Of a DNA stretch of 64,000 bases, positions 48,967 through 57,132 are shown piece by piece; within the stretch, counting starts at the first letter, position 1, and each line of letters starts with the position of its first letter. The DNA is from Bacteroidia bacterium (GTDB taxonomy: Bacteria; Bacteroidota; Bacteroidia; B-17B0; Aurantibacillaceae). The notes beneath the pieces were generated by a model, which was not told the origin of the DNA, did no database searches, and worked only from the letters and a program-made list of their open reading frames with translations. The stretch is from assembly GCA_016787895.1 (NCBI GenBank), contig JAEUTN010000014.1, positions 434,001 through 498,000 on the forward strand, in the 5' to 3' direction. A program made the translations under genes and the position numbers.

Positions 48967-51387
48967 ATGAAAAACACAGTTTTACTTTTTATTTTTTTAC
49001 TGCCTTGTTTCAGCAGTGCCCAAAACAACTTTTGCCAATCGGGTAAAGTGAGCGCAGCACCCATTTACAATAATCAGGAGAACCTGCGCAGCGACAGCAT
49101 TAATGTGCTGAAATACACCATAAGGTTAGAAATAGGCAATACGGTGAACAAATTCATAAAAGGCAGCACACTGCTGCGTTTTGCGCCTAAACTGAACAAC
49201 CAAAGTTACATTCGGCTCGACCTTTTAAAAATGGTGATTGACTCGGTGAAGGAAAATGCAACCACACTTGCGTATACGTATAACGACACCTTACTGAAAA
49301 TTAATTTTACTACTGTAAAAAACACCGTTGATACTTCTGTGATAGCCGTGTATTACCACGGCGTTCCTGTTTTGGATGCCACGGGTTGGGGAGGGTTTTA
49401 CTTTAACAATGCCCAAAGTGCTCAATACGCCTGGAATTTAGGCGTCGGCTTTGGCGCCAAACCCCACAATTACGGGAGGGTGTGGTTTCCCTGCTTTGAC
49501 AATTTTGTGGAAAGAAGCAAATATGAATTTCATATTACTTCGGATACTTTACGCAGGGCGGTTTGTAATGGAGATTTAATTTCAGATCAAATTCAAAACA
49601 ACAAACGTACCCGCGTGTGGGTCATGAATGAAGAAATTCCCAGTTACCTGGCTTGTGTGTCGCTTGCCAACTACACCCAGGTGAACTGGAACATCACTAC
49701 CCTCAATGGTAATAAAGCCATCACATTAACCGCCAACGCAGCAGATACCACAGGATTAAAAAATGCCTTTGTTAATTTAAAAAACTGCATTCATGGCTTT
49801 GAAAATTATTTTGGTCCTTATATGTGGAGCCGTTTCGGGTACTACCTCATTCCGTTTAACAGCGGGGCCATGGAACACGCCACCAACATTGCTTACCCTC
49901 GCTATGCCATTGGCAATCTCAACAACGAAGACCTGATGGCGCATGAACTTTCTCACCATTGGTGGGGCAACCTGGTAACCTGCGAAACCCCTGAAGACAT
50001 GTGGATCAACGAAGGCTGGGCCTCTTTTTGCGCTCATTTGTTTTTTGAATGGCAATACAACAAGGCAGCTTACCTCAACCGTGTAAAAACCGAACACGAG
50101 GACCTCCTGCATTACCTGCATCACCGGGAAGGCGGATTCAGGGCTGTAAGCGGACTTCCTCACGACCTAACCTACGGCGATCACGTGTATAAAAAAGGAG
50201 CCGACATTTCGCATACCCTGCGCGGGTATTTGGGTGACAGTGCTTTTTTTGCAGGGGCCAAATATGTTTTACAGCAAAAGGCCTTTCAAAGCATGAACAG
50301 CCAGGAGTTTCAGCAGCTCATGCAAACCGGAAGCGGAAAAAACACGACCGACTTTTTTACAAATTGGGTGATGAACGGAGGCTGGTCGCATTTTGCAATT
50401 GACTCTATCACCTATTTCAACGGCATACCGGGAAGTGTTGGCGTTCAAGTAAGTGTGAAACAAAAAACTTACGGGGCACCGGCCTTACACAACAATGTGC
50501 CTTTGGAAATCGCTTGTTTTAAAAGCGACTGGAGCAAAACTGTAAAAACCATAACGGTGTCAGGCAGCGGAGGCACATCAAACTTTACCTTAAATTTTCA
50601 ACCCGTGTATTGTGCCTTAAATTACGACAGCAAGATAAACGATGCCACTTCGCATGAAGTAAAAATCATTAAATCAAACGGCACAGTTAATTCAACATTG
50701 GGGAAGCTGAGTATTAACGTACTGGATAAAGGACAAGATTCTTCTCTTGTTCGTATAGTGCATCATTTTGTAAAACCCGATGCTTTTAAAAACAACCCGG
50801 CGGGGCACTTACTTTCCGATCAGCATTACTGGCATCTGGAAGGTATACTCACTCCCGGTTTTAAAGCTGAAGCCCGGTTTAATTACAATGGAAATAAAAC
50901 GGTTGGTGGAGCCTATTCCTACCTCGACACCTTGCTTGCCAAAACCAATGGTGACAGCATTTCTCTTTTTTACAGAGAGGGGGCCCGCGACGACTGGAAA
51001 CTCGTGACCGGGGTAAACAAAGTTAAACAAGGAACACGCCATGGTTACATTGATGTGGATACTTTAAAACTTGGGGAATATTGTTTCGGCAATTCAACTG
51101 ACCTCACGTATTTGGGCGGAAGAGAAACGGTGCTTGAAGAAGAAAAAATCAGAATCTATCCTAATCCCATTTCGAGAAACTGTATAGTTGAGATTGATGA
51201 GCCGGAGGTAAAAGGGTTTGATTTAAAAATCTTTGGAACAGACGGCAAACTTTTGGAAAAACACAAGCTGTTATCGGGCAAAAATGAAATAACACTTGGT
51301 GAACTACCAAAGGACACATTGGTTTTTTCGGTTTGGAAAGGACAGAAAAAACTATACTCTAAGAAGCTTGTGGTTGAAGGAAAATGA
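48967..51387 (+). CDS. M1 family metallopeptidase with T9SS sorting domain
   Basis: The 806-residue protein is a secreted zinc aminopeptidase. After a signal peptide (MKNTVLLFIFLLPCFSSAQ) comes the M1 N-terminal beta domain. The catalytic part has the GAMEH exopeptidase motif and the zinc-binding HELSHHWWGN (His326, Glu327, His330) with downstream Glu in NEGWASF. A helical domain follows, then a beta linker, and the last 80 residues are a T9SS type A sorting domain (RIYPNPISRNCIVEI, GTDGKLLEKH, KKLYSKKLVV). It is probably displayed on or released from the cell surface, and it converges on hppD with a 12-bp gap. Confidence 0.92.
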   Translation: MKNTVLLFIFLLPCFSSAQNNFCQSGKVSAAPIYNNQENLRSDSINVLKYTIRLEIGNTVNKFIKGSTLLRFAPKLNNQSYIRLDLLKMVIDSVKENATTLAYTYNDTLLKINFTTVKNTVDTSVIAVYYHGVPVLDATGWGGFYFNNAQSAQYAWNLGVGFGAKPHNYGRVWFPCFDNFVERSKYEFHITSDTLRRAVCNGDLISDQIQNNKRTRVWVMNEEIPSYLACVSLANYTQVNWNITTLNGNKAITLTANAADTTGLKNAFVNLKNCIHGFENYFGPYMWSRFGYYLIPFNSGAMEHATNIAYPRYAIGNLNNEDLMAHELSHHWWGNLVTCETPEDMWINEGWASFCAHLFFEWQYNKAAYLNRVKTEHEDLLHYLHHREGGFRAVSGLPHDLTYGDHVYKKGADISHTLRGYLGDSAFFAGAKYVLQQKAFQSMNSQEFQQLMQTGSGKNTTDFFTNWVMNGGWSHFAIDSITYFNGIPGSVGVQVSVKQKTYGAPALHNNVPLEIACFKSDWSKTVKTITVSGSGGTSNFTLNFQPVYCALNYDSKINDATSHEVKIIKSNGTVNSTLGKLSINVLDKGQDSSLVRIVHHFVKPDAFKNNPAGHLLSDQHYWHLEGILTPGFKAEARFNYNGNKTVGGAYSYLDTLLAKTNGDSISLFYREGARDDWKLVTGVNKVKQGTRHGYIDVDTLKLGEYCFGNSTDLTYLGGRETVLEEEKIRIYPNPISRNCIVEIDEPEVKGFDLKIFGTDGKLLEKHKLLSGKNEITLGELPKDTLVFSVWKGQKKLYSKKLVVEGK

Positions 51388-51399
51388 AAGAAGAGGAGT

Positions 51400-52563
51400 T
51401 TATAACGTTCCTCTTTTCTCCTGTTCGCGTTCAATGGATTCAAAAAGGGCTTTAAAGTTGCCGGCTCCAAAACCCTTGGCGCCCATACGCTGAATAATTT
51501 CGTAAAACAAAGTCGGACGGTCTTCAACGGGCTTGGTAAAAATCTGTAACAAATAGCCTTCTTCATCCGCGTCTACCAAAATGGCCAGCTTTTCCAAAAC
51601 GGAAATGTCTTCCTTCATCATTTTCATGTGAGCTCCCAAACGCGCGGGGATTTCCTCGTAATAGGTTTTGGGAGGGGCCGATAAAAACTCCACCCCTCTG
51701 GCGCGAAGTTCGGTAACCGTTTTTATAATGTCGTCAGTGGCCACCGCAATGTGTTGTGCTCCGGCACCCTCGTAAAAATCAAGGTACTCTTCAATCTGGG
51801 AACGTTTTTTCCCCTCAGCGGGTTCATTGATCGGAAATTTAATTCTTCCATTGCCATTGCTCATTACCTTACTCATCAGGGCTGAATACTCGGTATGAAT
51901 TTGTTTGTCGTCGAAACTTAAAAAGTTAACAAAACCCATCACCTCTTCGTAAAATTTTACCCAGGTGTTCATTTGATTCCAGCCCACATTGCCCACCATG
52001 TGATCAATGAATTTCAAGCCAACCGGTGTAGGGTTGTAATCCGATTTCCAGGTTTGGTATCCTGGTAAAAATACCCCTTTATAGTTTTTGCGTTCCACAA
52101 ACATGTGAACGGTTTCGCCATAGGTATAAATTCCTGAGCGCACCACTTCCCCATGTTCATCTTTTTCAACTGTAGGAGCCATAAAGGCCTTGGCGCCGCG
52201 TTTGGTGGTTTCTTCAAAAGCTTTGGTGGCATCTTCTACCCAAAGGGCAATAACCTTAACCCCATCACCATGCTTTTTAACATGCTCCCCGATTGGGGAA
52301 TCGCTGTTTAAAGCAGTGGTTAATACCAAACGGATTTTATCCTGTTTTAAAACATAGGAAGCCCTGTCCTTCATGCCGGTTTCCAAACCTGCATAAGCCA
52401 GGGATTGAAAACCAAAAGCCGTTTTGTAAAAATGGGCCGACTGTTTGGCGTTACCTACATAAAACTCTACGTAATCGGTTCCCAACAAAGGGAGAAAATC
52501 CTGTGCGCCTTCGAAAATTTTTTCGAGACCGTATTCTACATTTTTAATTGGCGTTGTTGACAT
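51400..52563 (-). CDS. hppD: 4-hydroxyphenylpyruvate dioxygenase
   Basis: HppD converts 4-hydroxyphenylpyruvate to homogentisate in tyrosine catabolism. The 387-residue protein has the two glyoxalase-like halves and the iron ligands expected of the family: His in FIDHMVGNV, His in GAQHIAVATDDI, and Glu in the EGYLLQIFTKPV region. The GFGAGNFKALFESIEREQEKRG tail is also family-typical. No homogentisate dioxygenase lies next to it. It starts with its own -7 box (52601-52608). Confidence 0.95.
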   Translation of the reverse strand: MSTTPIKNVEYGLEKIFEGAQDFLPLLGTDYVEFYVGNAKQSAHFYKTAFGFQSLAYAGLETGMKDRASYVLKQDKIRLVLTTALNSDSPIGEHVKKHGDGVKVIALWVEDATKAFEETTKRGAKAFMAPTVEKDEHGEVVRSGIYTYGETVHMFVERKNYKGVFLPGYQTWKSDYNPTPVGLKFIDHMVGNVGWNQMNTWVKFYEEVMGFVNFLSFDDKQIHTEYSALMSKVMSNGNGRIKFPINEPAEGKKRSQIEEYLDFYEGAGAQHIAVATDDIIKTVTELRARGVEFLSAPPKTYYEEIPARLGAHMKMMKEDISVLEKLAILVDADEEGYLLQIFTKPVEDRPTLFYEIIQRMGAKGFGAGNFKALFESIEREQEKRGTL

Positions 52564-52600
52564 GGCAGTTTGTTTAATTCAAGATTAAAAATTCAAGTTT

Positions 52601-52608
52601 CAAAATTA
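52601..52608 (-). promoter_or_regulatory. -7 box of hppD
   Basis: On the minus strand TAATTTTG matches TAnnTTTG, 37 bases upstream of the ATG. No correctly spaced TTG was found. Confidence 0.4.
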
Positions 52609-52690
52609 TTCCGGCAGCCTGATGATTGTGGCCTAAGCAAAGGTAAAAAATCAGGTGGCATTGAGCAAACCGAGGTAAATATTGAGTAAA

Positions 52691-52725
52691 TTGTATCATA
52701 TACCCCGCAATTAGCCTTATTTTTG
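52691..52725 (+). promoter_or_regulatory. Promoter of the first LamG T9SS gene
   Basis: TATTTTTG (52718-52725) matches TAnnTTTG, and TTG at 52691-52693 lies 24 bp upstream, slightly longer than usual. The ATG chosen (52753) is 27 bases downstream. Confidence 0.5.
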
Positions 52726-52752
52726 GAATTGACTTCAAATTCTTACATAATT

Positions 52753-54654
52753 ATGCGACCCTTTTTGTACCTGCTTTTATTGTTGGGAACCTTTTTTTCT
52801 AACGCGCAAATCAACCTAAACAGCAGTCTTACTGCTTGTTATGCCCTCAATGGTAACGCCAACGATCCGGTAAGCAACCTCAACGGCACCTTAAGTTCAG
52901 TTACTTCAACGGTTGACCGTTTTAACAACGCCGGTTCGGCTTATGCTTTCAATGGAACGGCAGCAAGCCGCATTGAACTCCCAAACAATTCCTTGTTAAA
53001 GTCGAATCAGGTGTCTTTTTCGTGTTGGGTGAAATTTAACACAGTGGCTTCAAGTCAAATTGTAGTTTTTGCGCACAATGGTTGCGTGTCTTACCACGAA
53101 GGTTATTCATTTGGTATGGCCAACCTTGGTGGAAGCACAACACGGATACAAATTGCCAAATCAACGAACGCCTGTTCTGCCGGAACTCAGATCATCCTGA
53201 ATGGAAGCAGTTCAATACTAGCGAGTACTTGGTACCATATTGGTTTTTATGCAGGACCGGATTCACTCAAACTTTACTTAAACGGCAACCTTGATGCGAG
53301 CTTAGCCAACAATAACGCTCTCTTTTACAGTCCAAGTGCCTTGGTGTATTTAGGCGGAACCAACCTGGGTGTGAATATTCCACTGAACGGGAGTTTGGAT
53401 AACGCAAGGTTTTACAATCGCAAATTAACCGGAAGTGAATTTCAACAGTTGTACCTGCTGGATCCGGCGTGTTTAGCCGTTCCTTCAGGTTCAGTTCCCT
53501 CAGTAGCCTTTACCGTGTCATCGGTGAGTTTGTGTGCCGGAAATACAGTGTCCTTGTCTGATCAATCGACCAACAATCCAACAGCCTGGAACTGGCAGAC
53601 CCCGGGAGCGATTACTCCATCAACTTCCTTACAAAATCCGGTCGTTACCTATTCCACTCCCGGAACCTATGTTGTGTCACTGGTGAGTTCAAATACGGTT
53701 GGAGCTAGTAACACAGCCACCCAGAGCATCGTTGTACTTCCGAATCCGCTTGTTACAATTAGCGGACCCCAAAACGTGTGTTCGGGTCAACCGGTCACGT
53801 TAATTGCAGGGGGAGCCAATACCTACTCCTGGAGTACGGCACAAACCGGACCAAGCATAATTGTCAATACAGGCATGGGGGGTTTTTACTCGGTGAGCGG
53901 AACAGACTTAAATGGTTGTGTTGGCACGGCCGGGTTCAACTTAATCGTTAATCCTTCTCCTGTTGTATTTATTTCCGCTTCCCCTACACTAATTTGTCAG
54001 GGCCAAAGCCTTAGTCTTAACGCAAGCGGAGCAAACACCTATACCTGGAATACACTTCAAACCGGCAATAGCATTGTTGTGACTCCAGCCGCAAACACCA
54101 TTTATCAGGTTACCGGCACCGACGCCAATAATTGCAGCGGAACTTCAAGTCTTGCCATTGGTGTTCAGCCCTTACCGGCTGTAATGGCCAGTGCTAATAA
54201 AACAATCGTATGCCGGGGCAATCCGGTGATATTGAGCGCTACCGGTGCACAAACTTATGTTTGGAATTCTTCTCTTAATGGCAGCACGGTTCAGGTTAAT
54301 CCTACTTTCAACAGCAGTTATACGGTTGTTGGAACCGCGTCAACAGGTTGCAGCGCTCAATCTGTAATCAACATCACTGTAAGTGAATGTGTAGGTTTGA
54401 AAGAGAGTGTTGCAGCGGGTGAAGTAAGGATTTATCCGAATCCTGTAATTGACGTGATGAAGATTGACTTATCTTCTTTAAACTTTACGGAATTAAAATT
54501 AATAGATGCTTTAGGTGCCGTAATAATGCGGCAAACACTACATGGTTTGTCAGAAACTTCCTTAGACATAAGTCATACTAAGGCAGGAATCTACTTTTTG
54601 GTGCTTAGTAATGAAATAGGTTCAACTGTGGTAAAAATTACTAAACTCCCTTAG
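52753..54654 (+). CDS. Secreted LamG / PKD / Ig-repeat protein with T9SS sorting domain
   Basis: The 633-residue protein has a signal peptide (to about residue 19), a LamG/concanavalin-like domain (about 20-230, with WVKFN, HEGYSFG, WYHIGFY and LDNARFYNRKL), a PKD domain (about 255-335, WNWQTPG and TYVVSLVSS) and three related Ig-like modules (each starting near VC.G..V.L.A.GA.TY.W). It ends with a T9SS type A sorting domain (VRIYPNPVIDV, LIDALGAVIM, AGIYFLVLSN). It is exported and probably binds surface glycans or cells. I chose ATG 52753 because it begins the signal peptide. A shorter paralogue follows. Confidence 0.88.
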   Translation: MRPFLYLLLLLGTFFSNAQINLNSSLTACYALNGNANDPVSNLNGTLSSVTSTVDRFNNAGSAYAFNGTAASRIELPNNSLLKSNQVSFSCWVKFNTVASSQIVVFAHNGCVSYHEGYSFGMANLGGSTTRIQIAKSTNACSAGTQIILNGSSSILASTWYHIGFYAGPDSLKLYLNGNLDASLANNNALFYSPSALVYLGGTNLGVNIPLNGSLDNARFYNRKLTGSEFQQLYLLDPACLAVPSGSVPSVAFTVSSVSLCAGNTVSLSDQSTNNPTAWNWQTPGAITPSTSLQNPVVTYSTPGTYVVSLVSSNTVGASNTATQSIVVLPNPLVTISGPQNVCSGQPVTLIAGGANTYSWSTAQTGPSIIVNTGMGGFYSVSGTDLNGCVGTAGFNLIVNPSPVVFISASPTLICQGQSLSLNASGANTYTWNTLQTGNSIVVTPAANTIYQVTGTDANNCSGTSSLAIGVQPLPAVMASANKTIVCRGNPVILSATGAQTYVWNSSLNGSTVQVNPTFNSSYTVVGTASTGCSAQSVINITVSECVGLKESVAAGEVRIYPNPVIDVMKIDLSSLNFTELKLIDALGAVIMRQTLHGLSETSLDISHTKAGIYFLVLSNEIGSTVVKITKLP

Positions 54655-54764
54655 GCACTCAATAAACCCTACCAGTTATATTGTGAAACTGGTTATTTAT
54701 CCTAAGTATTGTATTTATTACTATGAAATACGTTAGATTGACTGAGTTTTAATCCGGTATTGTC

Positions 54765-55766
54765 ATGAGAAATATATTAGTACTTTTCTTAACACTCTGT
54801 CTTCAGCAATTGCAGGCACAGGTCAATTTAAATTCAAGCTTAACAGCCTGTTATCCTTTGAATGGAAATGCAATGGAAAATATTAACAGCTTAAATGGCA
54901 CACTAAGTTTAGTTACTTCTACCATTGATAGATTCGGTAATTCAAATTCAGCTTATGCCTTTTCAGGAGATAGTACAAGTTTTATTGAATTACCCAATAG
55001 CCCTTTATTAAAGGCGAACGCCGTTTCATTTTCAGCCTGGGTACGGTTCAATCAGCTGAATACCGTTCAGTATATTGTGTTTACCCACAACGGGTGCTTT
55101 AATTACCATGAAGGGTATATGTTATGCGTTAACAATTGGGTGCCGGGTGGATTCAGACTACAAATGGCAAAAGCCGACAATAGCTGTTCATTTCAAGGAC
55201 AAGCCACCTTAAACGGCAGCCAGGTGTTAAGCCCCCTGACCTGGTATCACGTTGGGTTTTATGTGGGTTCCGACTCATTAAAACTTTATTTGAACGGAAA
55301 TCTGGAAACCAGCCTTGCAAATTCAAACCCCATCGTGTACAATTCCTCTACAAATGTTTATTTGGGGGGCTCCAACATTTCAACCTTTAACGCTTATCTG
55401 GATGGATGTTTGGACAATGTTCGGTTTTACAACCGTAAATTGAATGGGGCTGAAATGTCCGCTTTATATACTTTGGATCCTGTATGCCGGCCGGATGCCG
55501 TTGGTCTTCCATCCGGATTCGAAGAAATAAAATCTGTTTCTTTGTTTCCTAACCCGGTTGAAACATTTTTATCAATAGAAAATAAAATTGTTCAGGAAAT
55601 CACCGGATACTCTGTTGAAGATGCGACAGGAAGGGTTATGATGAAAGGGGACTTGGCACAAAAGGAGCAAACTAAGATAGATTGTTCCCAACTTTTGAAT
55701 GGCATCTACTTCTTAAAACTTCGCTCCAATTCGAATGAAATCGTTAAAAAGTTCGTTAAACACTAG
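54765..55766 (+). CDS. Secreted LamG protein with T9SS sorting domain (short paralogue)
   Basis: The 333-residue protein is a tandem paralogue of the preceding gene. The LamG domain is nearly collinear (VNLNSSLTACYPLNGNA matches INLNSSLTACYALNGNA, and SFSAWVRFN matches SFSCWVKFN) and is followed directly by a T9SS type A sorting domain (VSLFPNPVETFLSI, DATGRVMM, LLNGIYFLKL). The PKD and Ig modules of the longer gene are absent. Its DNA is visibly richer in A+T at the ends than its neighbour. The pair probably arose by duplication with gain or loss of the middle part. Confidence 0.87.
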   Translation: MRNILVLFLTLCLQQLQAQVNLNSSLTACYPLNGNAMENINSLNGTLSLVTSTIDRFGNSNSAYAFSGDSTSFIELPNSPLLKANAVSFSAWVRFNQLNTVQYIVFTHNGCFNYHEGYMLCVNNWVPGGFRLQMAKADNSCSFQGQATLNGSQVLSPLTWYHVGFYVGSDSLKLYLNGNLETSLANSNPIVYNSSTNVYLGGSNISTFNAYLDGCLDNVRFYNRKLNGAEMSALYTLDPVCRPDAVGLPSGFEEIKSVSLFPNPVETFLSIENKIVQEITGYSVEDATGRVMMKGDLAQKEQTKIDCSQLLNGIYFLKLRSNSNEIVKKFVKH

Positions 55767-55770
55767 GGGT

Positions 55771-57084
55771 CTAAACCAATTTGGCATACAAATCAAAATC
55801 ACTGGCCTCGGTAATTTTAACTGTTGCATAATCACCTATCCTTAAGTAGGTGAGTTCATCGGCTTTCACCAAAACCTCATTGTCCACGTCGGGAGAATCG
55901 AACTCGGTGCGGCCCACAAAAAAATCACTTTCCTTTCGGTCGACCAGTATTTTAAATTCCTGACCTATTTTCTTTTGATTCAATTGAAAGGAAATATCCT
56001 GTTGCAGGGCCATTACGGCATCTGCTCGTTTCTTTTTTAATTTTTCAGAAACATCGTCCTTCAGTTTAAAGGCGTGGGTGTTTTCTTCGTGCGAGTACGT
56101 AAAAATTCCCAGTCGTTCAAAGCGGCTTTCTTCCACCCACTTCAGCATTTCTTCGTGATCCTGCTCTGTTTCGCCCGGATAGCCTGCTATTAAGGTGGTT
56201 CTAAGCGCAATGCCCGGAACCTTGTCGCGAATTTTGTTCACCAGATCGATGGTTTTTTGTTTGGTAATTCCCCGGCGCATGCTGCTTAACATGTTGTCGC
56301 TGATGTGTTGCAAAGGCATGTCGAGATAGTTACAAACATTGCTCCTGTTTTTCATCACCTCCAGCACTTCCATGGGGAAGCCGCTTGGAAAAGCGTAGTG
56401 CAGGCGAATCCAGTCGATGCCGTTGACGTCACTGAGGGCGTCTACCAATTTGGCCAGCTCCCTTTTTTTGTAAATGTCAAGGCCGTAATATGTGAGGTCC
56501 TGAGCTATCAGCAGAAGTTCTTTGGTGCCTTTGGCGGCCAATTGTTTTGCCCGGCTTACCAGATCTTCGATCGGAACACTCACATGTCCTCCACGCATCA
56601 GTGGAATGGCACAAAAACTACAGGGGCGGTCGCAACCCTCGCTGATTTTAAAATAGGCATAATGCTGGGGTGTGGTAAGCAAACGTTCTCCCACCAATTC
56701 GTGTTTGTAATCAGCCTTAAGGGTTTTTAGAATTTTTGGAAGCTCGCGGGTACCAAAGTAGGCATCCACTTCAGGTATTTCCTTTTCAAGGTCTTTTTTA
56801 TAGCGTTCGCTTAAACAACCTGTCACGTATACTTTTTCAACAGCGCCTTCTCTTTTTGCTTCAACATACCTGAGTATGGTATCAATGCTTTCCTGTTTTG
56901 CGTTTTCAACAAAACCACAGGTGTTAATGATTACAATTTGATGATCATCGTCTTTTCCCTCATGCTCCACTTCAAATTTATTGGCTTTGAGTTGCCCCAT
57001 CAGCACTTCGCTGTCTACCAGGTTTTTGCTGCAACCCAGGGTCACAACATTCACTTTGTTCTTTTTGAGGCTTTTGGTTTTCAT
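55771..57084 (-). CDS. rimO: Ribosomal protein S12 methylthiotransferase RimO
   Basis: RimO adds a methylthio group to an aspartate of ribosomal protein S12 using radical SAM chemistry. The 437-residue protein has the N-terminal UPF0004 domain with cluster-binding cysteines (VTLGCSKN, IINTCGFVENAK, VTGCLSERY). The radical-SAM triad is in ISEGCDRPCSFCAIPLMRGG, and a C-terminal TRAM domain ends at FDLYAKLV. The LGCSKNLVDSE start favours RimO over the related MiaB. It lies 48 bases behind priA as the last gene of that operon. Confidence 0.94.
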   Translation of the reverse strand: MKTKSLKKNKVNVVTLGCSKNLVDSEVLMGQLKANKFEVEHEGKDDDHQIVIINTCGFVENAKQESIDTILRYVEAKREGAVEKVYVTGCLSERYKKDLEKEIPEVDAYFGTRELPKILKTLKADYKHELVGERLLTTPQHYAYFKISEGCDRPCSFCAIPLMRGGHVSVPIEDLVSRAKQLAAKGTKELLLIAQDLTYYGLDIYKKRELAKLVDALSDVNGIDWIRLHYAFPSGFPMEVLEVMKNRSNVCNYLDMPLQHISDNMLSSMRRGITKQKTIDLVNKIRDKVPGIALRTTLIAGYPGETEQDHEEMLKWVEESRFERLGIFTYSHEENTHAFKLKDDVSEKLKKKRADAVMALQQDISFQLNQKKIGQEFKILVDRKESDFFVGRTEFDSPDVDNEVLVKADELTYLRIGDYATVKITEASDFDLYAKLV

Positions 57085-57132
57085 GGTCTTCCGTTAAACG
57101 GGGCTGTAAAGTTACGCTTTTTCCGATAGTCC

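Noticed and set aside
53990..54390. Possible tandem DNA repeat in the LamG/PKD gene
   Set aside because: The Ig-like modules are similar in protein but their DNA is too diverged to call a nucleotide repeat.
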